Origin: Verticillium longisporum
Taxonomy: Eukaryota; Ascomycota; Sordariomycetes; Glomerellales; Plectosphaerellaceae
Direction of reading: 5' to 3'
DNA: 64,000 nt
NCBI GenBank assembly: GCA_019188255.1
Contig: JAETXT010000007.1
Location: 2,976,001-3,040,000 of the forward strand
Notes under the pieces: model-generated
Database searches by the model: none
What the model was told of the DNA's origin: nothing
Seen by the model: only the letters and a program-made list of their open reading frames with translations
Position numbers and translations under genes: made by a program
Part shown: piece by piece, positions 11,506-22,598 of the stretch
How positions within the stretch are numbered: the stretch's first letter is position 1
How the letters are laid out: the number at the start of each line of letters is the position of its first letter

Positions 11506-11607
11506 ATGAACTCCAACCCAGACGAAGCCCCCTTGGTGCGCGACTTGCCCAAGACACGAAAGCTGCACCCGCTGCAGAATCTCCAGTCGCATCAGTCGAA
11601 AAGATGA
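11506..11607 (+). promoter_or_regulatory. 33-codon upstream open reading frame overlapping the PX-gene start
   Basis: The ATG at 11506 opens a 33-codon frame whose TGA (11605-11607) overlaps the main ATG (11604-11606) as ATGA. No intron with good signals joins it to the main frame. It could lower or condition translation of the downstream protein by termination and reinitiation. This is inference; transcript data could show that the leader starts downstream of it. Confidence 0.5.
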
Positions 11608-14600
11608 AGACTGCAGCACCAGACTCGACCTCGCCAACCCCTCCTTCCCCCACCACCGCTCCCGACCATTCCGGCGCCTCCGACGACGACCTTCTTGCGA
11701 AGACACTGAAGTTCCTTTCGACAGCTACTCCAGAGACACTCACTGGTGTTGGTCTTGGGTTGGCCGCAGCCACATATCTCGCATTGGGCAAGCTCGGGCT
11801 TGTGCTTATTGGCGCCTTTGGCGGCGTAGTCCTGTTCATCTCCTACGAAGCACGCCACCCCGAAATCTCTCGAGCTGTTCGCGGCGAAAGAGGTGTGGAG
11901 GTTCTGCAAAGGCTGGGACTCGAGAAGGCCCCCGAGTCAAAGACGGAGGGAATCAAGGAGGCGGAGGAGGAACGCCTCATCAACACATTTGACGATTTCA
12001 AGCCGGAGACCCGTGAGGCCTTGTCCAGCTTTGTCGACGCCGTCGTGCGGGACTACATCAAATGGTGGTACTCCCCTATCCTTCCAGGCGACTCGTCCTT
12101 TCCCTTGGCCTGCAGAAAGGTCCTCAACTCATTTCTCCTCTCCGTCTCAAATGCTTTGTACCGCAAGCGTCCAGCCGACTCTTTCCTCGACTTCCTGACC
12201 AACACAAGCTCCATCGCCATTGTTTTTCTCTCCGAACTCTCCGCCGCCTTTGCCGATGTATCAGCCGAATCCAATGTGACTGCAGCAGATGCAATCTATG
12301 AGTACCTCGCCGAAAACCCCGACTCGAGTCTTTCCAGCCTCCTCAGCCAAACGCAGCAGGCGACCAAGTTTCGCATGGTCGCCGAAGATCTGCTCCAATA
12401 CCTCGACCGACAAACACATAAATGCGACCCTGCACGCGTTTTTCTCCGGGAGATCCTCGCAGGTGTCGTTTTGGAAACATCATTACAGACGTGTTCCAAG
12501 CCGGAATGGATCAATGGCTGGATCGTGTACCTGCTTGAGGCTGGCGAGCCCGACTTCAGTCAGGCCATTGACGTCGGCATGCAGACCGGCCCGGATGCTA
12601 ACACTATGAACAACAACCTCTTTGCGGACTTTGACGGCAATGTCGGCAACATCTCGCTAGCCAAGGGCAACCGCAACTCGTTTGACCTCGAAAAGTTTAG
12701 ACGCAAGGAGTCTATGCACAGGAAGAAACTGAGCAAAGCAGACGAGGAAATGGAAGAGGCAATGGAAGAAATGAAGCGCATGAACGCACTGCTAGCCCAG
12801 GCGGAATGCCAATCTCAAAAAGAAACCAACGCGACGGTCGCTAAATCCGAGAAGCCTGCCCAGGCTGGCGAAGGCAGAGCATCAAACGAAACCAATGGCC
12901 AAGGACCCAGCTCTACTTCGGGAGAGATCTCCCCACGCTCAGAAACATCCATGGATAAGCCATCGGTCGACAGTTCGAGCAAGCGCGAGAGTCTGCAGTC
13001 ACCCATCACACCTCGATCCACCGCCGACATGTCAAGCCGGGAGTCGTCCCCGAAACAGCCGGAGAATGACACAAATGGCCAGTTCACTACGTTTGACCAG
13101 ATTGTGCCACCCGCCAAGGACGAGCCAGAGGCGCCGGGCGAGGGCCCTCGCAAACCTCTCCTGACCCTGCACAATGCCAATATTGTCCTGCACGATGATG
13201 CGCCCACTGACAATGCCCGCATTCGGAGCAAGCCGACCTGGGACTACCTCGTGCAGATAGAGCCTGCGTCTTCCCACTATGCCGGCTGGATGATTGTGCG
13301 CAAGTATTCTGATTTTGAAACGTTGCACGAGATTCTGCGACGCATAGCCACAATCTCGGGAGCGACAGCTTTCACGGAACAGCACACAACGCTTCCCAAC
13401 TGGAAGTTGCACTCGAGGTCGTCTCTGCGAGGCGAGCTCGAGCGCTACGTACGGGACGCGTGCTGGTACCAACCTTTGGCCGAAAGCGAGGGCATGAAGC
13501 GGTTCCTCGAGAAGGAAAACGGACACTCTCGTGGCGAGTCAAAAGGCGGGGTCCTCGGCTGGGATGCGTTCAGTAAGAACATGACAGATGTGCTCTCGCT
13601 AGGGTCCAAGGGTGCGATGGAAGGAGGCAAAGCTGTTTTTGGTGGCGTTACCGGAGTTTTCAACACGATCGGCCTGGGGCCGCGGAGGCAGACGAACGCC
13701 TCCATCAGCGAAGTCCAGGTGCAGCCAAAACGTCTGTCGCTGGGCTCCGCGCCGCGCATGGAAAGCACAACCAGCCTCAACAGCCAGGTCATGTCGCCCG
13801 GGGCGCCCCGCAAGACGAGAGACAGCCTCGACAGCCAGCGGTCATCCATTGTCTCGGTACAGCCCGGCATGATAGCACCCATGGAGAGGAGACCCAGCTA
13901 CGACTCACGAGGCGAGTCGGAAGCCGAGGGCCTGAAGCCTAGGGTCGATCGGTGGGAGAGGGGCGTACCGAGTGCGCTGAGCGGCAGCCGCGAGCACAGC
14001 CGCGCATCGAGCTTGGCAGCGCTGCGATCGCCTCTGCGGTCGCCATCGACGTTGGGCCTCGACGGCATGAAGTTCCCCACGCCAGCTGACGAACAGCAAG
14101 CGTTCCAGTCTATTCCGAGCAATGGCGAAACGCACCTCAAGGCTCGTGAGCTGTGCCTCACGAGGGAAAACTCGTCCACCAGCGTCACGTCCCCGCTGGC
14201 CCAGACGCACACGCAGAAAGCGTCCGTTACCAGCCCCACTACGCCCTCGGCAGCAGCAGCGGCGGCGACGGTCACGGCGCCAAAACCCGTTCGGCAATAC
14301 GCGCAGCTGTCGGAGCAGGAGACACATGTCGCGGTGGAGCTCGTGTTCGCGGTTATCAACGAGATGTACACGCTCTCCTCGGCATGGAACATTCGGCGCA
14401 CGCTGCTGGCGGCGGCCAAATCGTTCCTCCTGCGGCCCGGCAACCCGTCTCTTCTGTCGATCCAGAAAATGATGCAGGAGTCGGTGATCGAGGCCAACAC
14501 GAGCGACGCGGGATTGGCGCATCACCTGCGCAAGATGCGCGAGAACACGATGCCGACGGAGGAGGAGCGCGCAAGCTGGCCGGCTGAGATGACAACCGAG

Positions 14601-14798
14601 GAGAAGGAGAAGCTGCGGATCAAGGCGCGGAGGATGCTCATTGAGCGCGGCGTGCCGGCTGCTCTCACGGGTGTCATGGGCCAAGCCGCCACGACGGACG
14701 CGCTGGGACGCATCTTTGACTGCCTCCAGCTGGAGGAGGTAGCGCGGGGCCTGATGTTTGGCATTCTGCTCCAGGCCGTCAGGGTCGTGACGCATTGA
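11604..14798 (+). CDS. PXA-PX-nexin C sorting-nexin-like membrane protein (Mdm1/SNX13-14-25 type)
   Basis: A single exon encodes 1,064 residues. Proteins of this group tether membranes, mainly the ER, to vacuole/endosome or lipid-droplet surfaces through phosphoinositide binding. Seen in order: a Ser/Pro/Thr-rich N-terminus, two hydrophobic segments (~46-62 and ~65-81) likely forming an ER hairpin or anchor, a PXA domain (~135-310), an acidic helix region, a long Ser-rich linker, a PX domain (~535-635, with RKYSDFETLHE), a second disordered linker, and a nexin C-terminal domain (~900-1060). I do not see an RGS domain between PXA and PX, unlike classic Mdm1/SNX13. The Fot1/Pogo insertion ends less than 400 bp upstream, and an upstream open frame overlaps the start codon, so expression may be altered in this strain. 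Confidence 0.88.
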   Translation: MKTAAPDSTSPTPPSPTTAPDHSGASDDDLLAKTLKFLSTATPETLTGVGLGLAAATYLALGKLGLVLIGAFGGVVLFISYEARHPEISRAVRGERGVEVLQRLGLEKAPESKTEGIKEAEEERLINTFDDFKPETREALSSFVDAVVRDYIKWWYSPILPGDSSFPLACRKVLNSFLLSVSNALYRKRPADSFLDFLTNTSSIAIVFLSELSAAFADVSAESNVTAADAIYEYLAENPDSSLSSLLSQTQQATKFRMVAEDLLQYLDRQTHKCDPARVFLREILAGVVLETSLQTCSKPEWINGWIVYLLEAGEPDFSQAIDVGMQTGPDANTMNNNLFADFDGNVGNISLAKGNRNSFDLEKFRRKESMHRKKLSKADEEMEEAMEEMKRMNALLAQAECQSQKETNATVAKSEKPAQAGEGRASNETNGQGPSSTSGEISPRSETSMDKPSVDSSSKRESLQSPITPRSTADMSSRESSPKQPENDTNGQFTTFDQIVPPAKDEPEAPGEGPRKPLLTLHNANIVLHDDAPTDNARIRSKPTWDYLVQIEPASSHYAGWMIVRKYSDFETLHEILRRIATISGATAFTEQHTTLPNWKLHSRSSLRGELERYVRDACWYQPLAESEGMKRFLEKENGHSRGESKGGVLGWDAFSKNMTDVLSLGSKGAMEGGKAVFGGVTGVFNTIGLGPRRQTNASISEVQVQPKRLSLGSAPRMESTTSLNSQVMSPGAPRKTRDSLDSQRSSIVSVQPGMIAPMERRPSYDSRGESEAEGLKPRVDRWERGVPSALSGSREHSRASSLAALRSPLRSPSTLGLDGMKFPTPADEQQAFQSIPSNGETHLKARELCLTRENSSTSVTSPLAQTHTQKASVTSPTTPSAAAAAATVTAPKPVRQYAQLSEQETHVAVELVFAVINEMYTLSSAWNIRRTLLAAAKSFLLRPGNPSLLSIQKMMQESVIEANTSDAGLAHHLRKMRENTMPTEEERASWPAEMTTEEKEKLRIKARRMLIERGVPAALTGVMGQAATTDALGRIFDCLQLEEVARGLMFGILLQAVRVVTH

Positions 14799-15480
14799 GC
14801 GGACGCATGCGTAATGCTACGATATGAATTTCTTGATGTGTACGACTAGGGGCTGTATAGTACGGCGACTTGTAGTATTTATTAATAGGCGATGGAACGG
14901 ATTTCGGGGGGAAACAGGTCTGCCAGGATGAGGCAATGAAGCAAGGTTGCTAGACGATACACTGGTTTTCTTTTTCTCGCACAGCGACCATGTTTAATAC
15001 ATCCTTGCTTTAGCATGACACGTTTGTGGACCGAGCTCTCTATTAATTACAGAGCACCATGGCCATGGAGATGAATGCTGAGCTTTTGATGTTCGCGGTA
15101 TTGATGAAGCTGCTGTCCGTGTTCGAATGAAAGCCAGGTACCCAGGTACCTAGGTAGGCACTGTGGCGGGGTACTGATCACGCTGTCAGATAAGGGAGCA
15201 CGCTGCTGATAAGAGCTCACTTGCGCCCCTCTCCGGTGACGGCCTCGGCGACTGCCTTGCCTGTGTGATGACATTGGTATTGCCAATACCTGGATTTGTA
15301 ATTGCTTCACATTTGTTTCGACATGGTCAAAAGGCTGGCCATAATCACGATACATTAACGTTCCCGAGGCACGTCACAACCGGCAACTTGTTTGTTCCCA
15401 AGACCAGAGGACCACTACATCCCGATTGATCCAAACGAGCCTCGCTGGCTTGCGTCTGAACCTACCCACCATTGCCGATC
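14799..15480. other. intergenic region before 5-oxoprolinase
   Basis: No gene is supported here. At 15134-15159 there is a dense cluster of GGTACC/CCTAGG steps (CCAGGTACCCAGGTACC followed by TAGGTAGG), the same palindromic family as elsewhere between genes in this window. Confidence 0.6.
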
Positions 15481-18400
15481 ATGGGCGAAACCACGCTGCG
15501 GTCCCGCGGGGTCCGCATCGCCATTGACCGCGGCGGCACCTTCACAGACTGCGTCGGCGAGCTGGACGGCCGCGAGATCATCATCAAGCTGCTCTCCGAG
15601 GACCCGGCCAACTACGCCGACGCCCCGCTCGAGGGAATCCGCCGCATCATGTCGCACTTTCTGGAGCGTAAGATCCCGCGCGGGGCCGCCCTTGACACGA
15701 GCCGCATAGACTCCATCCGCATGGGCACGACGGTCGCTACGAACGCCCTCCTCGAGCGCAAGGGCGAGCGAATCGCCCTTGTTGTCACCAAGGGGTTCCG
15801 CGACTGTCTGGCCATTGGAAACCAGAGCAGACCCAAGATTTTCGACCTGGCCATACGGAAGCCCGATGTGCTCTATGAAGAGGTTGTCGAAGTCGACGAG
15901 CGCGTGACGCTGGAGGACTATGCGGAGGATCCCGAGAGGACGGTCACAAAGGTTGACGTCACGGCTGGGACCAAGGGGGCGGCGGACGCCGAGCTGGTGC
16001 AGGGCACGTCTGGCGAGGCGGTCCGTATCCTCCGGCGGCCGGCGGAAGATGGCATCAGGAGCCAGCTTCAGCAGGTCTTTGACAAGGGGATCCGGAGCGT
16101 GGCCGTCTGCTTCATGCACGGCTACACCTTTCCCGACCACGAGGCCACGGTCGGCAGGCTGGCGAGGGACATTGGTTTTGAGCACGTGTCGCTGAGTCAC
16201 GAGCTCATGCCCATGATCAAGCTCGTGTCGAGAGCCACGTCGGTCTGTGCCGATGCCTACCTGACGCCGGCCATCAAGAAGTACATATCTGGCTTCCAGT
16301 CCGGCTTCGAGGGCGGCCTCGGCACGAGGAGCGTTCAGCAAGAAGAGGGCAGCAAGGGAGCCCGGTGCGAGTTTATGCAGAGCGATGGTGGGCTAGTGGA
16401 CGTCGAAAAGTTCACTGGCCTCAAGGCCATCTTGTCGGGCCCTGCTGGCGGCGTTGTTGGCTATGCTGTCACCTCTTATGACGAAGAGACGAAGATTCCC
16501 GTGATCGGCTTCGATATGGGTGGCACCAGCACGGATGTCTCCCGCTACGGCGAAGGGCGCTACGAGCACGTTTTCGAGACGACCACGGCGGGTGTGACCA
16601 TCCAATCGCCTCAGCTCGACATCAACACGGTCGCTGCTGGTGGCGGGTCGAGACTGTTCTGGAAGAACGGACTGTTTGTCGTGGGCCCCGAGTCGGCTGG
16701 AGCGCATCCCGGCCCGGCGTGCTACCGAAAAGGAGGCCCGGCGACGGTGACGGATGCAAACCTCTACCTCGGTCGACTTTTGCCAGAGTTCTTCCCCAAG
16801 ATCTTTGGGAAGAACGAGGACCAGGGACTGGACCCTGAAGCTAGCCAAAGGGTCCTGCAGGAGCTGACCGATCAGGTCAACAGCGAGACTGGCAAGACTA
16901 TGACGGTGGACGAGGTTGCGTACGGATTCCTCACCGTGGCCAACGAGACCATGACGAGACCCATTCGGTCGATTACCGAGGCCAAGGGCCACGACTCGTC
17001 CAAGCATCGCCTGGCCACTTTCGGCGGCGCCGGCGGGCAGCATGCCGTCGCGATTGCCGATGCTCTGGGCATCAAGCAGATTCTGGTCCATCGGTACTCA
17101 TCCGTGCTGTCGGCTTACGGCATGGCCCTTGCCGATGTCGTCGATGAACGCCAGGAACCAGAATCAAAGGTCTGGGCATACCCTGGAAAGACTGTCGACG
17201 AACTGAAGAGCAAGATGGAGAAGCTCAAGGACCGGTCCCGGAAAGCTCTCGAGGACCAGGGTTTCGAAGGGGACGATATTGTATTCGAGGAGTACCTCAA
17301 CATACGATATCGAGGGACCGAGTCCGCCCTCATGATTGTGAAACCGAGTGCCGAAGAGGCCGAGAGAGATTTTGAGGGACGTGCGTGGGACTTTGGCAGT
17401 GCCTTTGTCAAACAGCATCGGTACGAGTTTGGTTTTACTCTTGACGAACGCGACATGAATGTAGATGACGTTCGCGTGCGGGGCATCGGCAAGAGCTCTC
17501 GCCACCACGAGAAATCAGTCGACCAACAACTGAAGACCCTGACCCGCCAGGATGTCGACGACACCAAGGTTCACGATCGCCAGCAGGTGTACTACGAGGG
17601 TGGTCGCCAACAAACTCCCGTGTATAAGCTTGAAAACCTCAACACGGGACATGTCCTCCAAGGCCCGGCCGTGCTAGCAGATGGTACGCAAACTATCGTG
17701 GTGACACCTGGGGCTACCGCTTATATCCTTGACACCCATGTGGTCATCGATCTTGATAAGGGGGCTTCTAAGGATGGGTATGATGGCCGCCTGTGACCTT
17801 TTCATCCACTCGCTAACGTCTTCGCAGGCCTCACCAGGAGAAGGGCGACCGAGAAGTTGACCCCATCATGCTCAGCATCTTTGGCCACAGATTTATGGCC
17901 ATTGCTGAGCAAATGGGACGCGCGCTACAGAAGACAAGTGTCAGCACTAATGTTAAAGAACGACTTGACTTTTCCTGCGCCATCTTTGATGCCCAAGGAG
18001 GCTTGGTTGCAAATGCGCCCCATTTGCCTGTCCATCTAGGATCCATGTCAACGTGCGTCAGGAGGCAAGCCGAGATCTGGCAAGGTCGCCTGAAGAAGGG
18101 GGACGTGATCATTTCGAACCACCCTTCATATGGCGGAACACATCTCCCAGACATTACGCTGGTCATGCCCGCTTTCAACGACGCGGGCGACAAGATTCTG
18201 TTTTACGCCGCCTCCAGAGCCCACCACGCTGATATTGGGGGCATCACAGCCGGCAGCATGCCGCCTCATTCGCGCGAGCTGTTTCAGGAAGGTGCAGCTA
18301 TCAAGAGCGAAAAGCTCGTCAGTGAAGGGCGTTTTGACGAAAAGCGTGTGACTGAGCTGCTCTACGACGAGCCGGCTCAATACCCAGGATGCAGCGGAAC

Positions 18401-19634
18401 ACGCTGCCTGGCGGACAACATTAACGACCTCCGCGCACAAGTCTCGGCGAACCAGAAGGGAATCTCTCTGATTGAGGGTCTGATCGATGAGTATGGCGAA
18501 GAGACGGTCCAGTTCTACATGGTACACATTCAGAACAACGCTGAGCTATGCGTCCGGAACCTACTCAAGGAGGTCAGCAAGCGGTTCGAGGGTGCAGCCT
18601 TACAAGCCGTCGACTTTATGGACGACGGCAGCCCTATCCAGCTGAAAATTACAATCGACGCTGACAAGGGCGAAGCCGTCTTTGACTTTGGAGGCACAGG
18701 CCCAGAGGTCTATGGCAACATCAACGCGCCAGAGGCAGTGAGCTACAGCGCCATTATTTATTGTCTGCGGTGCCTGATCTCGGAAGACATACCCCTGAAT
18801 CAGGGCTGCCTCAAGCCCATCACGGTGAAGATCCCACCGCACTCCCTGCTTTCACCATCGGACAAGGCGGCTGTGGTGGGAGGCAACGTCCTTACGAGCC
18901 AGCGGGTCACAGATGTCATTTTCAAGGCCTTCCAGGCGTGCGCCGCCAGTCAGGGCGACTGCAACAACTTGACCTTTGGCTTTGGCGGAAACGTCGGCGG
19001 CGAGGACAAGGTCGTCAAGGGCTTCGGCTTCTACGAGACAAGCGCAGGTGTCAGTGGCGCAGGGTCCGCAGGGGTGGGCACCAGCGGTGAACACACGCAC
19101 ATGACCAACACGCGCATCACTGACTCTGAAGTTTTCGAGAGGCGATATCCGGTGCTGCTGCGGGAGTTCTCGCTCCGTAAAGGCTCTGGCGGCAGGGGCC
19201 AGCACAATGGCGGAGACGGCGTGATCAGGGACATTGAATTCCGCATTCCCGTACAAGTCTCCATTCTCAGTGAGAGAAGAGTGTACCGACCGTACGGTCT
19301 CGCGGGCGGCGAGGATGGCCAGTCGGGACAGAACATTTGGGTCCGGCAGGTCGAGAAAGGGAGCTGGGAGAAGTCGCTGAAGAGGCTGCAAGAGGGAACT
19401 GATGACAAGAAAGAGAATGAAGAACAGGTGGAATACGAGGAGAGGAGGTTCAATCTCGGTGCGAAGAACAGCGCGCCGATGAAGCCTGGTGATCGCATCA
19501 TCATCAATACCCCTGGAGGTGGTGGATGGGGCGTTCCTGGGAAGGAAAAGGGCCTTCAGAGCAAGACTGATCCTCGAGCGGGATGGAGAGGCGGCAGCCA
19601 CGCCAACAGAGAAGACCTGCAGCTTCAGGCCTGA
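15481..19634 (+). CDS. OXP1: 5-oxoprolinase, ATP-dependent (OXP1-like)
   Basis: The two exons, 15481-17777 and 17828-19634, encode 1,367 residues. The enzyme opens 5-oxoproline to glutamate with ATP in the cytosolic gamma-glutamyl cycle of glutathione turnover. The N-terminal hydantoinase A half starts with the phosphate-binding motif DRGGTFTDCV (~13-22) and has a second actin-like motif GFDMGGTSTDVSRYG (~344-358). The C-terminal hydantoinase B half begins around LSIFGHRFMAIAEQMG and carries NHPSYGGTHLPDI and a Gly-rich end (NTPGGGGWG). The 50-nt intron (GTATGA...CGCAG) falls at the junction of the two halves. The start is the ATG at 15481; the frame is open a few codons further up but only from TTG. 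Length matches eukaryotic fused oxoprolinases. No damage is visible. Confidence 0.95.
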
Positions 19635-20080
19635 TTTAGGTTACATAGTGGCTTGGAGATTGTGAATGCCAGACAATGCGTGGCAATGCAAGAAAATTTT
19701 GACTTTGCTGGTTTCCTACCTAGGTACCTAGATAAGGGAGACTGGAATAGGGGGGTTCACCGAGGCCTACACCGAAATGTGGCGGATAGACCGAGGTCCT
19801 CGGTGTGAACACCACCCCACCATCCGACGTCACTGGTCTCCAAGAGGTGAGACACTAGCATCTCATCTCATCCACACATGCAGGAATATATCGGTCAGAT
19901 ATAATCTTATGCAATCGGCAGATTGAATTGGTCTTCTTTCCTGGGATTAGTTCGGAAGAGTCCCCGTGGAAGTCAGTGATCCTGGCCCGATAGCAGCACC
20001 CCCCGCGACTCAACTTTGTGTCATCGTCATCCAACGAGCTCCCGTCGACACCATCAGCCTGCTGCCTGCAAACCCTCAAC
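19635..20080. other. intergenic region with palindromes
   Basis: A TACCTAGGTACCTAG element lies near 19717-19731. An imperfect inverted repeat spans about 19754-19812, and within it CCGAGGTCCTCGG (19791-19803) is a perfect palindrome with CCG-N7-CGG spacing. No gene is supported. Confidence 0.6.
19791..19803. promoter_or_regulatory. CCG-N7-CGG palindrome, possible Zn(II)2Cys6 factor site
   Basis: CCGAGGTCCTCGG is a perfect inverted repeat, placed 278 bp before the ATG of the adenosine-deaminase-like gene. Fungal binuclear-zinc regulators bind inverted CGG triplets at fixed spacings. A single site is weak evidence. Confidence 0.3.
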
Positions 20081-21902
20081 ATGTCCCTCTCAGACGAAGA
20101 CTACGCTCAACTAGCCCAGGAGATTCCTTCACCAAATGAACCGTTCCTCCGGCAGTTCATCGCCGGCAGCGTCCGCCTTCAGGACCAGGAATTCGCCCTC
20201 CGCGCCGACACGGGCTTCCGTAACTCGCTCTCTCCGCTCGCTCGCCGTGCCGCTGCCATCGTCACCAAGATCCGCGAGAGAGAAAATGAGACGGTGTGGA
20301 CCGGTCAGCAAGCTCTGGGAACGCCGTTTGTCTTGGCGAAGCCGTTGCTCGAGACGACAGACTTGTGGCGGATCATACGGCGGTTGCCGAAGGGAGGCGT
20401 GTTGAACGCGAACCTGAGTAGCATGGTCGATATCGACTGGCTCCTGGACGTATTGTTCAAAACTCCGGGAATGCACATCTCGGCCGACGCACCGTTGGAT
20501 TCTAGCACGGCGCTGGAGGGCGCGACCGTGAAGTTTGGCTTTCGCCAAACCGAGACGAGCGAGGCGTCAGTCTGGACCAGCGGCTACGTCCCCGGTACCT
20601 GGAGGGGTCTCAAGAAGGCGGCGAACGAGTTCAATGACGGCGGAGAGTTTGCGTTCAGAAACTGGCTCAGGACGCAATGTGTCATATCGAAGGGGTCCGT
20701 GGAACAACACGCCAGCCACCAAGTCATCTGGAAACGCTTGGGACGGTGCTTCGAGATCACGGAAAGCATCCTGTCGTACGAGCCCATATTTCGCGCCTTC
20801 CTACGTCATCTAATGAGCACTCTTCACGCTGAAAACGTCAATTGGATCGAGCTACGGTAAGTTCACGTTCTGGGGCTGCTGCTTCTGCTGCTGCCGCGCA
20901 GAGCATCCATCTGACACGGTCTGCAGCGTCACTCTGGGGCTCGGCTACTGCCGCCAAAGCCGTGAGGCGCCCGAGACTGATTATGACCACATGTACCACG
21001 TCATCGACGAAGAGCTCGCTAGATTCAAGTCCGAAGCCTCTCACGCCTCCTTCTGGGGCCTTCGTCTCATCTGGACGTCCAATCGGGCCCTCCCGAGGCG
21101 CGCCCTGATTCAAGACATGGACAACTGCCTCACGACCAAGCTTACGTACCCGTCCCTCATTGCCGGCTACGACGTCTGCGCCCGCCGCGAGGACGCCGGC
21201 CGCTCCATCAAGGACCTACTGCCGGAGCTCTTCTGGTTCAAGAAGCAGTGCGCCCAGGAGCGCGTCGAGGTCCCCTTCTTGTTCCACGCTGGCGAAGTTC
21301 TAGCCGCCGGCGGGATACTGGCTGACGAGGACCTCTACAACGCTATACTGCTGGGAACCCGCCGTCTCGGCAGCGCCCAGGAGCTGCACCGACACCCCCT
21401 CCTCGTCGACCTCGTCAAGGAGAAGCGTATCCTGATCGAGACCAGTCCCTTCAGCAGCGAACTCCTACGCCTCTCCGGACTCGACAGGACGAACCCGCTA
21501 CCGGCGCTCATCGCACGGGGCGTGCCGTGCTCGCTGGGAAGCGACTGTCCTGCTGCGCTGGGGGGCGCCGGCGCGATCGGGCCGTCTCACGACTACTGGA
21601 AGCTGCTGCAGGGCTGGGGCGGCCTCGGGCTCGAGGGCTTGGGCGCACTTGCGGAGAACGGGGTTCGATGGGCGGCGTTCGAGGACGAAGACGCCAAGGC
21701 CTGGGGCGCCGGAGTGCGGGAGGCCAGTCTGGGGCGCGGCATCAAGGCGCAGAGGCTGAAGCAGTGGGCTACGGCGTGGGAGGAGTTCTGCTTGTGGATC
21801 GTGACGGAGTATGGAGACGAATTAGGAGATGAGCCAGGGGGTATCCAGGGTCGTGGCTTGGAGATCGAGGCAGACCCGGGGAAGGGCAAGGCAGAGCCAT
21901 GA
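20081..21902 (+). CDS. adenosine-deaminase-like (ADGF/CECR1-type) protein, probably catalytically dead
   Basis: The exons 20081-20856 and 20927-21902 encode 583 residues. The 70-nt intron has a GTAAGT donor, a CTGAC branch and a CAG acceptor. The fold family deaminates adenosine to inosine with one zinc. Family landmarks are recognisable: PKGGVLNANL (~104-113), FLFHAGE (~378-384), LLGTRRLG, and GVPCSLGSDCPA. The key residues are mostly gone. The zinc-binding HxH appears as NxN (codons 20405-20407 and 20411-20413), the catalytic GHG appears as GSA (Ser codon 21372-21374), and the second Asp of the DDP motif is Cys (21546-21548). HAGE and the first Asp remain. The frame is fully open, so this looks like a retained non-enzymatic or altered-function protein rather than a decaying gene. 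There is no obvious signal peptide, unlike secreted ADGFs. Confidence 0.85.
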
Positions 21903-22598
21903 GGCCCAAAGGGCTCGTCCTGCCGAAGTCGGGGCGACCAACATTATTGCACTTGTATTATCAAATCAGGGAGGTGGTAAGCAAACTGCGCACTCTCAAC
22001 AGATAAGCTTGACTTTGAAAGACTCCTCGATCTCGTATCCGGGCTCATTGTTCGGGTAGGTAAGGCACTGTGTGCATGACTGCGTATCAACTCAAACTTT
22101 TGGGCTCTCGGCTATCGCTCATTGGGTACATGTGTCGTTTGGACATGCCAAGATACAGCAGGAAATTAGATGGTCGTTGGGGGCTCAACCTAGCCGGCCG
22201 TGCTGGCTGCCCTAGCAAAGGATACAGGCAATCTGATCGACAGGAGTGAGCACGTCACATCAGACGAAATAAGGTGTGGCTCACACCCATGCTTCGCCAG
22301 GGTAAATCAAATGGTTGTGACGACACCTCCGCCACTGGGCCCAGTATCAGGCTGCTTCATCGGCAAGGTCCAACACATAGCAGAGAAGAACGTGGGTGGG
22401 TGTGATACGACTGAGGGTAAATCGGGTCTGCGAGCCGGTTCAATGGCCCGACAAGAGACGATTGAATCTCGCGGTGGTTCTAGGGCGCACGCATCAGAGA
22501 ATTGAAGCTCAAGGGGAAGGAAAAGGTATCATTAAGACGAAGCGCCAAACATTCACAATCTCTTTCTCTCCAATAGAACGGCAATCTTTGGACAATCC
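21903..22598. other. convergent intergenic region
   Basis: This 696-bp gap lies between two convergent genes. I see no gene, strong repeat or RNA gene in it. Confidence 0.55.
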
